Origin: Sulfuricurvum sp.
GTDB lineage: Bacteria > Campylobacterota > Campylobacteria > Campylobacterales > Sulfurimonadaceae
Length of the DNA: 51,382 nucleotides
Assembly: GCA_024637215.1 (NCBI GenBank)
Contig: JAGXFM010000075.1
Location: 1 to 51,382 of the forward strand
Direction: 5' to 3'
The notes under the pieces were generated by a model that was not told the origin of the DNA, did no database searches, and was given only the letters and a program-made list of their open reading frames with translations. Made by a program: the position numbers and the translations under genes. Numbering within the stretch: position 1 is the first letter of the stretch; every line of letters begins with the position of its first letter. This document shows positions 41,651 to 51,382 of this stretch, piece after piece.

Positions 41651-42621
41651 TGGAACTTTTTCGATACAGCAAGCCTATCGGGTTAATGGGTAAATCGAAG
41701 ATAGCGATGGGCATTTCTTCATTGCTTGTGATCGCTTCGTTAATTTTAATTTTTACTAAAGGGCTTAATTTCGGTATCGATTTTGCCGGCGGTACTATTA
41801 TTCAAGTCAAATACGAAACAAAAGCACCTATTGATGAAATGCGTGAAAAGCTTTCGAATAGTCCAATCTTTGAAGGCTCAAGTATTAATGAATTCGGTTC
41901 TCCCGATGAGGTGGTTATCCGTCTTAAAAACAGTTCCGAAAGTGTTACGAAAGATATTGGCGATATCACCCGTGAACAGCTTCAAGGGACAGGAAAATTT
42001 GAAATTCGACGCGTTGATATCGTCGGGGCAAAAGTGGGAAGCGAACTTCGTGAAAAAGGGATTATGGCATTGACTTTTGCCATTATCGGTATTTTAATTT
42101 ATGTTGCATTCCGATTTGAATGGCGTTTTGCTGTTGCATCCGTATTGGCATTAGCGCACGATTTGACAATTGCGGTAGGGGCTATTTCACTTGCAGGATT
42201 GGATGTTAACCTTGATGTTATTGCTGCATTGCTGACGATTTTAGGATATTCGATTAATGATACAATTATCGTATTTGACCGTATTCGTGAAGAGATTAGT
42301 GATTCCTCGGCTAAAACCGTCAATGATATTATTGATGATTCAGTTACACGAACACTTTCTCGAACGGTCTTGACCTCTTTAACCGTCTTCATCGTTTTAG
42401 TGACGTTATTTATATTTGGCGGAGAGATAATTCATACGTTTGCGTATACGTTACTAGTAGGGGTGACAGTTGGGACGTACAGTTCGATTTTTGTTGCATC
42501 TCCTTTATTAGAAACACTAGGTTTTAATCTTAAAATGTATCGTGCTAAACTGTCGGAAAAGGCAGCACGTGAACTGGAAAAAGAGCGTTTACGTGCTCAG
42601 TTCGAACAAGGTATAGTCTAA
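41650..42621 (+). CDS. secF: protein translocase subunit SecF
   Basis: SecF is the partner of SecD. The 323-residue protein has six membrane helices, the periplasmic GLNFGIDFAGGTIIQVKY motif, LALAHDLTIAVGAISL and the conserved TILGYSINDTIIVFDRIRE. The ATG overlaps the SecD stop codon. A TTG codon directly before is an alternative. Confidence 0.96.
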   Translation: MELFRYSKPIGLMGKSKIAMGISSLLVIASLILIFTKGLNFGIDFAGGTIIQVKYETKAPIDEMREKLSNSPIFEGSSINEFGSPDEVVIRLKNSSESVTKDIGDITREQLQGTGKFEIRRVDIVGAKVGSELREKGIMALTFAIIGILIYVAFRFEWRFAVASVLALAHDLTIAVGAISLAGLDVNLDVIAALLTILGYSINDTIIVFDRIREEISDSSAKTVNDIIDDSVTRTLSRTVLTSLTVFIVLVTLFIFGGEIIHTFAYTLLVGVTVGTYSSIFVASPLLETLGFNLKMYRAKLSEKAARELEKERLRAQFEQGIV

Positions 42622-42633
42622 AAGGAGCATGGT

Positions 42634-42975
42634 ATGGATTGGGGAAAAGTAGTTTATGTTTTTTTCACGCTGATGAGCTTAACCTCGGTTGCGGGGTTTT
42701 TGTACGATCACTCATCGATTATGCTTTTTGTCGCGGCAAGTTTGAATCTGATTTCAACGATCTTGAAATTAGGGGTTCGTAACCTTTTGGCGGCAGAATT
42801 ACTGGCTGCCTCTTTGGTTGCGGATTTGCATTTGATCCCAGCATTCATCTACATTGAAGTCGTTGGGAATATTACTTGGGCGATGTCATTGGCTATCGGT
42901 GCTTTGATCGCCAATCTTTTTTCAATTTTTATGGTATTCATTGAGAGTGCTAAAGCTAAAGAGAATTACGAATAA
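42634..42975 (+). CDS. small four-helix membrane protein (possibly DUF6394)
   Basis: The 113-residue protein is very hydrophobic, with about four membrane segments and an acidic end (ESAKAKENYE). I recall a Campylobacterota-specific uncharacterised family (DUF6394) that looks like this, but function is unknown. It lies 12 bases after secF and 15 before leuS, with AAAGGAG before its ATG, so it is part of the Sec operon. Its place suggests, but does not show, a role in membrane protein export. Confidence 0.8.
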   Translation: MDWGKVVYVFFTLMSLTSVAGFLYDHSSIMLFVAASLNLISTILKLGVRNLLAAELLAASLVADLHLIPAFIYIEVVGNITWAMSLAIGALIANLFSIFMVFIESAKAKENYE

Positions 42976-42990
42976 ATATAGGAGTTTTTT

Positions 42991-45438
42991 TTGAATTATA
43001 CCCCCGCATCGATTGAGGCCAAGTGGCAGAAAACTTGGAGTGCAACCAAAGCGTATGAACCCTCAACTGATTTTTCCAAACCAAAAAAATATGTGTTAAG
43101 TATGTTCCCTTACCCCTCGGGGCGCATCCACATGGGACACGTTCGTAACTACACGATCGGCGATGCTTTCGCCCGATACTACCGTCAGCAGGGATTTAAT
43201 GTCCTTCATCCAATCGGATGGGACAGTTTCGGTATGCCCGCAGAGAACGCGGCGATCAAACACGGTGTTCATCCAAAAAAATGGACCTATGAAAACATCG
43301 CCACGATGCGCGGCGAGCTTGCGGGATTAGGACTTTCGTTTTCGGAAGATAGAGAGTTTGCAACGTCTAACCCTGAATATACGGCGTTCGAACAGGGTTT
43401 TATTATTGATATGTTCAACAAAGGGTTGTTGTATCGTAAGCAGGGGTTCCTCAACTGGTGTCCGCACGATTTGACCGTTTTAGCCAACGAGCAGGTGGTT
43501 GATGGCGGATGCTGGAGATGCGGAACCGAGATTGTCCAAAAAGAGATGTATCAGTACTATCTCAAAATCAGTGACTACGCCGAAGAACTCTTAGAATCAC
43601 TTAAAACCCTCGAGGGAAAATGGCCGAAACAGGTTTTAACGATGCAGGAGAACTGGATCGGAAAATCGTACGGTTTGGAGTTTGCGTTTAAACTCGACGA
43701 AGAGAGCGAAGCGCGTTTAGGTGCCGTCTATCAAAGTTTCGATGTCTTTACAACCCGTCCCGATACGATTTACGGGGTGAGTTACGCCGCTCTCGCACCG
43801 GAACATGAAATCGTTCGTCATATGATCTCCTTCGGATTGCTTAATGCGGATACTGTCAATGCGATTAAAGCGATGCAGAGGGTGAGTGCGCGTGAGCGTG
43901 CTACAAGTCCGAAAGAGGGGGTATCGCTTGGGATCAATGTTATCCATCCGCTAACGGGTGCGAAAGTGCCGGTATGGGTAGCGAATTTTGTCCTTACCGA
44001 TTACGGCTCGGGTGCGGTTATGGCCGTTCCTGCCCATGATGATCGTGACTATGAGTTTGCGACGAAGTATAATCTTCCGATCAAAGCGGTTATTTTCCCT
44101 TCCGAGGGTGAGCTACCATCAGGATGTGCGTATACCGAAACGGGAATTCTCCGTGATAGTGCAGAGTTTAGCGGTTTGGATAATATTAGTGCAAAAGCGT
44201 CGATTATGGATCATTTCGAAGCCGAAAAGCTCGGTAAAAAAGTGATCAATTTTCGTCTCAAAGACTGGGGGATCAGCCGCCAACGCTATTGGGGTGCTCC
44301 GATCCCGTTGATCCATTGTGACACGTGTGGAATCGTCCCTGAAGATAAAGCCAATCTTCCGGTAGCACTTCCTGAGGATGTCGTCATCAACGGTGAGGGA
44401 AATCCGCTCGAACATCATGAGACATGGAAACACTGCGCATGTCCGAAATGCGGCAAACCTGCCATCCGTGAAACCGATACGATGGATACTTTTATCCAGT
44501 CGTCATGGTATTTTCTCCGCTACACGGTGCCGAATGATCATAAAGAGGTATTTGACAAACAAGCCCTCGATTATTGGATGGGTGTTGATCACTATATCGG
44601 TGGTATTGAGCACGCGATTTTACACCTTCTTTATGCCCGTTTCTTTACAAAAATGCTTCGTGATTTGGGATATGTCAACAGCGATGAGCCGTTTGAGCAC
44701 CTCTTGACGCAGGGGATGGTTCTTAAAGACGGTGCGAAGATGTCGAAGTCCAAAGGAAATACCGTTGATCCGGGTGCCTTGGTGGAAAAATACGGTGCCG
44801 ATACGGCGCGTCTCTTTATCCTTTTCGCCGCTCCTCCGACCCAAGAGTTGGAGTGGAATGACAGTGCGGTTGAGGGGGCATATCGTTTTCTCAAACGATT
44901 TGCCGATCGCAGTCAATACGTTAATGTAACCGATCGCTTACCGATGATCGATCATAATACTCTCTCTAAAGAAGAGAAAGGTGCTCGTAAAAAAGTCTAC
45001 GAAGCACTCAAACGTGCTCAAGAAGTGTATGGTGAGCGTCATACGTTTAACACGATGATTGCCGGCGTTATGGAAGCTATGAATGCATTGGGTGAACAAA
45101 TCAATCGCGATGTCTGGACGGAGGGGTACTGGATACTTACCTCTGTGCTTGAGCCGATTGTCCCTCACTTATGCTGGGAACTCTCAACCGAATTTTTCGG
45201 CGGAAAGAATTTCGGTATCCAAGTGGTGCGCGAAGAGGTGTTTGAAGTCGATAGCGTAGCTCTGGGAGTTTCGATCAACGGTAAAAATCGCGCTACGATT
45301 GAGGTCGGAGTAAATGAATCTCAAGAGACGATTATCGAGATCGCAAAAACTGCCGTAGAGAAATGGATCGAAGAGAAAGAGATACTCAAAGCGATTGTCA
45401 TTCCGGGTAAACTTGTGAATCTCGTGATAAAAGGGTAA
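42991..45438 (+). CDS. leuS: leucyl-tRNA synthetase
   Basis: This class I synthetase charges tRNA-Leu. The 815-residue protein has HIGH-type [14 protein letters not shown] near residue 45, the editing domain with [12 protein letters not shown], the zinc-binding cysteines CDTCG and CPKCG, and the KMSKS loop [10 protein letters not shown]. The start is TTG, placed at the end of a run of eight T behind GGAG; no better start exists nearby, and the sequence [12 protein letters not shown] agrees with family N-termini. Confidence 0.95.
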   Translation: MNYTPASIEAKWQKTWSATKAYEPSTDFSKPKKYVLSMFPYPSGRIHMGHVRNYTIGDAFARYYRQQGFNVLHPIGWDSFGMPAENAAIKHGVHPKKWTYENIATMRGELAGLGLSFSEDREFATSNPEYTAFEQGFIIDMFNKGLLYRKQGFLNWCPHDLTVLANEQVVDGGCWRCGTEIVQKEMYQYYLKISDYAEELLESLKTLEGKWPKQVLTMQENWIGKSYGLEFAFKLDEESEARLGAVYQSFDVFTTRPDTIYGVSYAALAPEHEIVRHMISFGLLNADTVNAIKAMQRVSARERATSPKEGVSLGINVIHPLTGAKVPVWVANFVLTDYGSGAVMAVPAHDDRDYEFATKYNLPIKAVIFPSEGELPSGCAYTETGILRDSAEFSGLDNISAKASIMDHFEAEKLGKKVINFRLKDWGISRQRYWGAPIPLIHCDTCGIVPEDKANLPVALPEDVVINGEGNPLEHHETWKHCACPKCGKPAIRETDTMDTFIQSSWYFLRYTVPNDHKEVFDKQALDYWMGVDHYIGGIEHAILHLLYARFFTKMLRDLGYVNSDEPFEHLLTQGMVLKDGAKMSKSKGNTVDPGALVEKYGADTARLFILFAAPPTQELEWNDSAVEGAYRFLKRFADRSQYVNVTDRLPMIDHNTLSKEEKGARKKVYEALKRAQEVYGERHTFNTMIAGVMEAMNALGEQINRDVWTEGYWILTSVLEPIVPHLCWELSTEFFGGKNFGIQVVREEVFEVDSVALGVSINGKNRATIEVGVNESQETIIEIAKTAVEKWIEEKEILKAIVIPGKLVNLVIKG

Positions 45439-45440
45439 TT

Positions 45441-45938
45441 ATGAAGTATTGGATACTGAGCGCATTAATCCTCCTAAGCGGATGCGGCTATCAGCCGGCC
45501 AGTCATTATGCAAAAAATATTGTAGGTGAGAGCGTCAGTACCGAAGTGGTTGTCTCAATGGAGGACCCGCAAAATACGGTGATTATCAAAGATGCCGTGG
45601 ATACGGCGGTCATTACAAAATTCAGGACGGCACTCGTTCCTAAAAACATGGCAAAAACACATTTAAAAATATCGATAGGGAGTGTTTCGTTCACACCGCT
45701 TCGCTATGATACGGATGGATATGTAATTACCTATCGTACGACGGTAACCATGTCGATTATCCGCACATCGGAAGAAAAATCATATACCTACTCTACCAAG
45801 GGGATGTATGATTTTGAAATTGAACCGAATGCGATTATAAGTGATCAGGCCCGATTTGAAGCAATACGCCAAGGGGCGCAAAAAGGGATTGATGCTTTTG
45901 TTGCACAAATTGCGGCACAGGGTGCGAACTCGAAATAA
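45441..45938 (+). CDS. lptE: LPS assembly lipoprotein LptE
   Basis: The 165-residue protein begins with a lipoprotein signal ending in LLSG with the acylated cysteine at position 15 (GCGYQPAS). The following beta-rich region with a YRTTVTMSI strand fits LptE, which plugs the LptD barrel in the outer membrane. LptE sequences are poorly conserved; the call uses the lipobox, GYxP motif and its place between leuS and folC as in Campylobacter. Confidence 0.8.
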   Translation: MKYWILSALILLSGCGYQPASHYAKNIVGESVSTEVVVSMEDPQNTVIIKDAVDTAVITKFRTALVPKNMAKTHLKISIGSVSFTPLRYDTDGYVITYRTTVTMSIIRTSEEKSYTYSTKGMYDFEIEPNAIISDQARFEAIRQGAQKGIDAFVAQIAAQGANSK

Positions 45939-45947
45939 GGGGTAATA

Positions 45948-47483
45948 ATGACCATTCATCAGATTGTCCGAAATACGGTCGAAAAACTGAAAGCAGAGGG
46001 AAAAACATGGACTCCCGATGTGTATGCCGAAACGTTTTGTTCTGAAGCGAAAAAAGCAGGTTTTTCGGTTGAAGATTGCAGCGGCATTGATCGTTATGTA
46101 TCCCTGTTTGATAAAAAAACTGCCGAAGAGATTAAAAAATACCGCGTTAGAACAACCGCTGAGCTCATCCGTTTTTTAATCTCTAAACTTAGCCGTATGA
46201 ACCCGAATGAAGCGACGGTATTGGTTGAACTTTTTAGTGCTCTGGCGAAAAAAATGGCGCAAAGTATCGATTTATTGCATAATCCTGATGCTTCGGCATT
46301 GGCGAAGAAAACAATCACGATTTTAGAATCCCAAGGAGGATCGACTCAGATTGAACTGCTCAAACAGGCATGGACTAATTTCCTAACCGTATACGATGAC
46401 TCTTTTTTAATGAAATTAACCGATTTCGGCCCTGTCGATTCGGCTAATTTACGGCGTACCATCGAGGGTCTTAATCTCCATAAAAGTGCAGATCAAGGGG
46501 TAGATTACGATAAAACCATCCGGTTGCTCGTCTCTTCGTTAGTCCCCTCTATTGCACCCACGATGGACAATGCAACGATTGAACTCACACAAAAACTGAG
46601 CGATAATCCTGAATATATTGCAAGTGATGAGTGTGAAAAAGAGCTTAAAATTGCGATTGCCATGCGAATCGCTTTGGACAAACGCAGCGTTGAAGAGATG
46701 GTGAATGCCCTTGATATACTCCTCGAAAAACTTTCGGCGCAACTGATTGAGCTGATTGAGCGGAGTGAAAATTCCAGCAGTGAAATTCGAGAGGTAAAAC
46801 GTGACCTTGAAGCGTTAGAGAGCAATAAACCGACCGATTTTAAAACGGCGCACAAGCGTCTTTATACGATTGCAAGCACGTTGGAAGAAAAAGTAGAGGT
46901 ACTTAGTAAAGATTTGAAAATCCACAACGAAAAAGTGGTTCAGATGGGGAAAAAGATTGCGACACTTGAAGTGGAACTAGCGCAAGCAACGCAAGCTTCT
47001 CGAGAAGATTTTTTAACGAAGCTTTTTAATAAACGTGCAATAGAAGAGCATTTAAATTTAAAAGAAGCGGAGTATGAACGCCACGGTCATTCGTTTTGTG
47101 TTGCGATGCTTGATTTGGACCATTTCAAAGCGGTCAATGATACCTATGGGCATGACGCGGGGGATGCGGTGCTGATCGCATTTGCAAAAATTCTAAAATT
47201 AGAAGCAAGAACCAGTGATGTGGTGGGGCGTTACGGCGGAGAAGAGTTTATGGCGATTCTAGGAGAAACCGATCTCTCCGGAGCCAAAGTGTTTTGTGAA
47301 AAAGTAAGAGCGCATGTCGAGCAAGCCCACTTTATGTATCAAGGGCAGCGGATTGCGGTGAGCCTAAGTATCGGTGTTGCCGAGCGTAGCGATTACCCCT
47401 CCCTCAAAGCATTGGTAAACGGTTCGGATGAGCGTTTGTACGATGCTAAGCACAAAGGGCGAAACCGCGTAGAGCCTGCATGA
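45948..47483 (+). CDS. diguanylate cyclase with unrecognised helical N-terminal region
   Basis: The 511-residue protein makes c-di-GMP. The C-terminal GGDEF domain starts near residue 352 with DFLTKLFNKRAIEEHL, has the active-site GGEEF at residues 430-434 and an intact I-site RTSD at 421-424, so product inhibition is likely. The first 340 residues are mostly helical, soluble and without a recognisable sensor domain, ending in a coiled coil (about 255-350). No membrane segment is seen. It follows lptE by nine bases and overlaps folC by four. Confidence 0.9.
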   Translation: MTIHQIVRNTVEKLKAEGKTWTPDVYAETFCSEAKKAGFSVEDCSGIDRYVSLFDKKTAEEIKKYRVRTTAELIRFLISKLSRMNPNEATVLVELFSALAKKMAQSIDLLHNPDASALAKKTITILESQGGSTQIELLKQAWTNFLTVYDDSFLMKLTDFGPVDSANLRRTIEGLNLHKSADQGVDYDKTIRLLVSSLVPSIAPTMDNATIELTQKLSDNPEYIASDECEKELKIAIAMRIALDKRSVEEMVNALDILLEKLSAQLIELIERSENSSSEIREVKRDLEALESNKPTDFKTAHKRLYTIASTLEEKVEVLSKDLKIHNEKVVQMGKKIATLEVELAQATQASREDFLTKLFNKRAIEEHLNLKEAEYERHGHSFCVAMLDLDHFKAVNDTYGHDAGDAVLIAFAKILKLEARTSDVVGRYGGEEFMAILGETDLSGAKVFCEKVRAHVEQAHFMYQGQRIAVSLSIGVAERSDYPSLKALVNGSDERLYDAKHKGRNRVEPA

Positions 47484-48643
47484 GACTGAATGATTTTTTA
47501 GCGAATAAGCCTCTTTTTTACGACGTGATTGATTATGAACGCTTTCCAAAAGCGTATCGAGCGATTGCGCATCTTTTGCCCAGCCCAAAGATTATTCACC
47601 TTGTCGGTACCAACGCTAAAGGTTCAACCGGAAGGTTTTTAGCAAATGCACTGCACCGATCAGGCAAGAGAGTAGGGCATTACACGTCACCTCACATTCT
47701 CCGCTTTAATGAGCGGATTTACAGAGACGGAGACGAGGTGAGTGATGAGGTATTAGAAGAAGCGCATCAAAAGCTCCTCACCTTGTTATCCGAATCCGTG
47801 GCAGAATCGTTGAGTTATTTTGAGTATACGACTCTTTTGGCGATGGTGGCTTATGAAGGGTGTGAATACGTGGTATGTGAAGCGGGATTGGGAGGGGAGT
47901 TTGATGCTACTAATGTCTTTGACAAGGTTTTAAGTATCTTCACCCCCATCGATTTTGATCATGCGGCATTTTTAGGCACTTCGATCGATTCGATTGCGAC
48001 GACGAAGCTTCGTAGTATGCAGTCTATCGCTTTGTTAGGAAGACAAAAACACATCGATGTGGAGTGTATTGCACGCACTATTGCGGATGAAAAAGGGTGT
48101 GAACTTTATACCCTCATGGAGCGTTTAACTCCGAGTATCGAAGAGATCGCATTGCTCCTTGCCACAAAAAACTCTCTCAGCGACTATTTACGGGATAATC
48201 TGATGTTGGCTATGGCGGCGTATGAATTGTTGGGATATGAAGCAGATGAATCGCTTTTTGATCAGAAAGCCCTATTTGGTCGTTTGAGCCGTATAGCTTC
48301 GAATATTACGTTGGATGTCGGGCATAACGCTTTGGCGGCAGAGTCGATAGCCCTAAATTATCGGGGGAAAAAAGTGACTCTGATTTATAACACCTACGGC
48401 GATAAAGATTATCGGGAGATTTTGAGCATATTAGCACCGATCATCGAATCGGTTGAGATTATTGAAGTGAGTGAAGGGCGGATTGTGGAGAGGAGACTTC
48501 TCGAATCGGTATTACATGAATTGGATATTCCATATCGCTCATTTGATGAAATTAACAATAAACAAGAATATCTAGTCTTTGGCTCGTTCAGCGTAGCCGA
48601 AACGTTTTTAAAGAGGATAAATGTCACAAGCACGTTGGTATGA
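47480..48643 (+). CDS. folC: folylpolyglutamate/dihydrofolate synthase
   Basis: FolC adds glutamate to dihydropteroate and folates. The 387-residue protein has the P-loop-like VGTNAKGSTGRFLANAL, the motif RIYRDGDEVSDE and CEAGLGGEFDATNV. The C-terminal ligase domain with DVGHNALAAE is present. It overlaps the GGDEF gene upstream (ATGA) and mfd downstream by 23 bases. Confidence 0.93.
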   Translation: MRLNDFLANKPLFYDVIDYERFPKAYRAIAHLLPSPKIIHLVGTNAKGSTGRFLANALHRSGKRVGHYTSPHILRFNERIYRDGDEVSDEVLEEAHQKLLTLLSESVAESLSYFEYTTLLAMVAYEGCEYVVCEAGLGGEFDATNVFDKVLSIFTPIDFDHAAFLGTSIDSIATTKLRSMQSIALLGRQKHIDVECIARTIADEKGCELYTLMERLTPSIEEIALLLATKNSLSDYLRDNLMLAMAAYELLGYEADESLFDQKALFGRLSRIASNITLDVGHNALAAESIALNYRGKKVTLIYNTYGDKDYREILSILAPIIESVEIIEVSEGRIVERRLLESVLHELDIPYRSFDEINNKQEYLVFGSFSVAETFLKRINVTSTLV

Positions 48644-51382
48644 GTACCTAAAAAATAACCCGAAAAATCGCCCTGAAATCCTCCTTTGCGAGGATGCCAA
48701 AGAGGCGTCGGAACTGAGTGATGTTTCGACATTTTTAGAGGTACCTCATATCGTATTGCCCGATTTTCGTGCAATCTATATGGACGACTTACGCCCGTTT
48801 TCTGAAGAGTTGTTTGCCCTTTTCGCCGCGCTTCGTACCTATTACACGGCGTCCAAAAAACCGCTGATTATAGCACCTCTTAAAACCCTCCTTTTTCCGA
48901 TGCCTGATCCTTCACTGCTCCAAAGCGAGACCATCGAGTTCGCTTCTCGGATCGATTTAGGGAGTTTTAAAGAGAAGTTGCTTCATTGGGGATACACCTT
49001 CGTCGATATGGTGGAGATGGAGGGGGAAGTCTCCCATCGCGGCGATATTCTCGATATTTACGTTCCGAACCAAAGCCATCCGTACCGTATCAGCCTGTTT
49101 GATGATGAGGTGGAAGAGATCAAAGCGTTCGATGTTGAGACGCAACGCACCGATAAAGAGGAGTTGGCTTCGATCGAAGTGAGCAGTGCTTTTTTCTCTC
49201 TCGATGCTGTGCAATACAAACATTTCGAAAAAGCGATAGCTCAGGCGCAAAGCGACAGTTTTGTGAAAGACATTGCCTCGCTCGGTTTTTGGGTATTGGG
49301 AGAGCACGGCATTGATCTGTGCGAAGGGAAGAGGATTGCACGTATTCGTGAGATGAAAAGCGTCCTCGATGAAGCCTACGGGCTTAATCAGCCTGTATTA
49401 CCACGTGAGCGATTGGAAGTGGATATCCTTAGCGAGTCGGAGCGCTACACGCCCTTGGGTGGGGGGAATTTCGAAACTCTTCGCAGTGTCCATAAAAACA
49501 AAAAATTCACCCTTATCGCCGCGAGCGATACTCAGCTCAAAGCGGCGGGGATATTTGAACTTAAAGGGATCACGGTAAAAACCTCAGGGATCGTCCTTAA
49601 CCTGATCGGTCCTGATGAGATTATTCTCTCTCTCAACCGCCATGAGAAAAAGCGTCGTCGCCGTCGTACCTCTATCTTGCTCGATGATTTGAAAGTGGGC
49701 GATTACGTTGTTCACGAAGAGTACGGGGTGGGGATATTTGTCGGGATTGAGCAAGCTGAAATCCTCGGAGGGATCAAAGATCTCGTCGTCATCAAATACA
49801 TGGGGGATGATAAACTTCTTCTCCCCGTCGAAAATCTCGATGCTATTGATCGCTATATTGCTTCAGGGAGTCTTCCCGTACTTGATCGTCTGGGCAAGGG
49901 GAGCTTCGGGAAACTCAAAGAGTCGGTTAAGGCACGGTTGTTCGAGATCGCCTCTGAGATTGTAGGGATTGCCGCAAGCCGTGCTCTTATTAAAGCTTCG
50001 GTTATCAATGTTGACGGGGGTGAAGTACACCGATTTCAAGCCGCCGCAGGATTTGATTATACTCCCGATCAAGCGAGCGCGATTAGCTCTATCCTTCGCG
50101 ACCTCTCTTCGGGGCAGATTATGGATCGCCTCCTCAGCGGCGATGTCGGTTTCGGGAAAACCGAGGTAGCGATGAATGCCATCTTTGCCGCCGCGAAAGG
50201 GGGGTATCAATCCCTCTTGGTTGTTCCGACAACGCTCCTGAGTTCCCAACATTTTCAATCGCTTAAAGCACGTCTTGCCCCTTTTGGACTACGGATTGCG
50301 AAGTTGGATCGTTTCGTCAGTGCCAAAGAGAAAACGGCAACACTGCGAGCGCTTGAAGCGGGTGAACTCGATTGTGTTGTCGGAACCCATGCGCTGTTTG
50401 GGGTGAGCTGTTCGAAACTTGGGATCGTCATTATCGATGAAGAGCACAAATTCGGGGTGAAACAAAAAGAGAAACTCAAATCGCTCTATGAAAACGTTCA
50501 TCTCCTCAGTATGAGTGCGACACCGATCCCTCGCAGTCTCAATCAAGCCCTCAGCTCGATCAAAACGATGAGCGAACTCCTCACCCCGCCAAGCGAGCGT
50601 TTAGGGGTACGTACGTTTGTCAAAAATTATGATGAGAAACTGATCAAAGAGGTAATTTTGCGCGAGCTTCGACGCGGTGGTCAAGTGTTTTATGTCCATA
50701 ACTCGATTGACTCGATGGTGATCAAATCAGGGGAACTCAAAGCGATCCTCCCCGAGTTGCGTATCCTTATCCTCCACTCCCAAATCGGCGCGACCCAAAC
50801 CGAGGATGAGCTTGCTAAGTTTGCGAATCGAGAATATGACGTATTACTTGCCACCTCGATTATCGAGTCGGGAATTCATATGCCGACGGTCAACACGATG
50901 ATTATCGATGGAGCGGATCGTTTCGGAATGGCGGATCTGCATCAGTTACGCGGACGGGTCGGGCGGGGGCATACCGAGGGGTACGCCTATTTCATCGTGG
51001 ATGATAAAGACCATCTCACTGAAGAGGCTAAAAAACGGCTTGTGGCGCTGGAATCGAACTCTTTCTTAGGCTCCGGTTCGATGTTGGCACATCACGACCT
51101 CGAAATCCGCGGTGGGGGAAATCTCGTCGGGGATGCTCAAAGCGGTCACATCAAAAACATTGGATATGCGTTGTATCTGCGGATGTTGGAGGATGCTATC
51201 AAAATCCTCACCAACCAAACGACGGCCGTGCGGGCGAAAGTGGATATTAAACTCACCGTTAGTGCCTTTATCAGTGATGAGATCGTCACCGAAGATCGCC
51301 TCCGCCTTGAACTTTACCGCCGACTCAGTCAGTGTGAATCACCGAGTGAGATTTATGAGATTGAAGAAGAGGTGGGGGATCG
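48621..51382 (+). CDS. mfd: transcription-repair coupling factor Mfd, 3'-truncated by window edge
   Basis: Mfd removes stalled RNA polymerase and recruits UvrA. About 920 residues are in view without a stop. In order they are a UvrB-like N-terminal region (GEVSHRGDILDIYVP), the RNA polymerase-interacting module with KVGDYVVHEEYGVGIFVGI, the translocase motor with Walker A SGDVGFGKTEVA near residue 506, DEEHKFG near 606, SATPIPRSL and QLRGRVGRG, then the start of the C-terminal domain. The ATG lies behind AGAGGAT and overlaps folC. Confidence 0.95.
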   Translation, partial: MSQARWYEYLKNNPKNRPEILLCEDAKEASELSDVSTFLEVPHIVLPDFRAIYMDDLRPFSEELFALFAALRTYYTASKKPLIIAPLKTLLFPMPDPSLLQSETIEFASRIDLGSFKEKLLHWGYTFVDMVEMEGEVSHRGDILDIYVPNQSHPYRISLFDDEVEEIKAFDVETQRTDKEELASIEVSSAFFSLDAVQYKHFEKAIAQAQSDSFVKDIASLGFWVLGEHGIDLCEGKRIARIREMKSVLDEAYGLNQPVLPRERLEVDILSESERYTPLGGGNFETLRSVHKNKKFTLIAASDTQLKAAGIFELKGITVKTSGIVLNLIGPDEIILSLNRHEKKRRRRRTSILLDDLKVGDYVVHEEYGVGIFVGIEQAEILGGIKDLVVIKYMGDDKLLLPVENLDAIDRYIASGSLPVLDRLGKGSFGKLKESVKARLFEIASEIVGIAASRALIKASVINVDGGEVHRFQAAAGFDYTPDQASAISSILRDLSSGQIMDRLLSGDVGFGKTEVAMNAIFAAAKGGYQSLLVVPTTLLSSQHFQSLKARLAPFGLRIAKLDRFVSAKEKTATLRALEAGELDCVVGTHALFGVSCSKLGIVIIDEEHKFGVKQKEKLKSLYENVHLLSMSATPIPRSLNQALSSIKTMSELLTPPSERLGVRTFVKNYDEKLIKEVILRELRRGGQVFYVHNSIDSMVIKSGELKAILPELRILILHSQIGATQTEDELAKFANREYDVLLATSIIESGIHMPTVNTMIIDGADRFGMADLHQLRGRVGRGHTEGYAYFIVDDKDHLTEEAKKRLVALESNSFLGSGSMLAHHDLEIRGGGNLVGDAQSGHIKNIGYALYLRMLEDAIKILTNQTTAVRAKVDIKLTVSAFISDEIVTEDRLRLELYRRLSQCESPSEIYEIEEEVGD

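Noticed and set aside
1-51382. tRNA, rRNA, tmRNA, 4.5S RNA or CRISPR array
   Set aside because: Intergenic spaces are short and none shows a cloverleaf, the conserved SRP or tmRNA features, or regularly spaced repeats.

Overview
The window looks like chromosome from a free-living, flagellated member of the Campylobacterota (formerly Epsilonproteobacteria), most like the Sulfuricurvum/Sulfurimonas group. The evidence is gene content and order. sppA, an aminofutalosine-deaminase-type amidohydrolase, aroQ, folK, flhF, flhG, a small membrane protein, fliA, fliM and fliY come in the order I remember from Campylobacter. Nif3, a FlgZ/HP0958-like zinc ribbon protein, waaA and a pseudouridine synthase follow the Helicobacter order. 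lnt, yajC, secD, secF, leuS, lptE, folC and mfd are again a Campylobacter-type series. The exact genus is an inference.

Layout. 1-3207: end of xseA (+), then sppA and the amidohydrolase (-). 3360-11410: one tightly packed plus-strand operon, aroQ-folK-flhF-flhG-small membrane protein-fliA-fliM-fliY-LOG family-mnmA, with most genes overlapping or a few bases apart. 11411-14360: an accessory-looking stretch with an MFS transporter, a small HTH protein and a divergent, AT-rich HsdR-N-type nuclease, with several palindromic repeats between and around them. 14364-19283: minus-strand envelope/ion genes (exported beta carbonic anhydrase, mtgA, TRIC-like channel, gamma carbonic anhydrase, ppk1). 19352-24055: plus-strand TPR protein, NYN-LOTUS nuclease, Nif3, zinc ribbon protein, waaA and pseudouridine synthase. 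24138-27681: ffh, then rpsP-KH-rimM-trmD-rplS behind a structured leader. 27757-32075: minus-strand uvrD/pcrA-truB-csrA-ispE-smpB. 32240-36926: a LysR regulator (+), then the minus-strand group cysK, class IV aminotransferase and an SspB-like protein, and a KdpDE-like two-component pair. 37055-39753: a biotin carboxylase (+) convergent with lnt (-). 39823-51382: plus-strand yajC-secD-secF-membrane protein-leuS-lptE-diguanylate cyclase-folC-mfd, with mfd cut by the window end.

How the genes work together. The first operon joins shikimate and folate enzymes to the proteins that set flagellar number and position (FlhF/FlhG), the flagellar sigma factor and the switch complex. csrA and the FlgZ-like protein elsewhere in the window are probable post-transcriptional links to the same flagellar programme. 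The last operon joins protein export (YajC-SecDF), LPS assembly (LptE), c-di-GMP signalling and transcription-coupled repair.

I found no rRNA, tRNA, CRISPR array or complete insertion sequence. No gap between genes exceeds about 170 bases. The least ordinary items are the HTH/nuclease module with its nested palindromic operator-like site, a probable SspB-type ClpXP adaptor, and the double-hairpin leader before rpsP.
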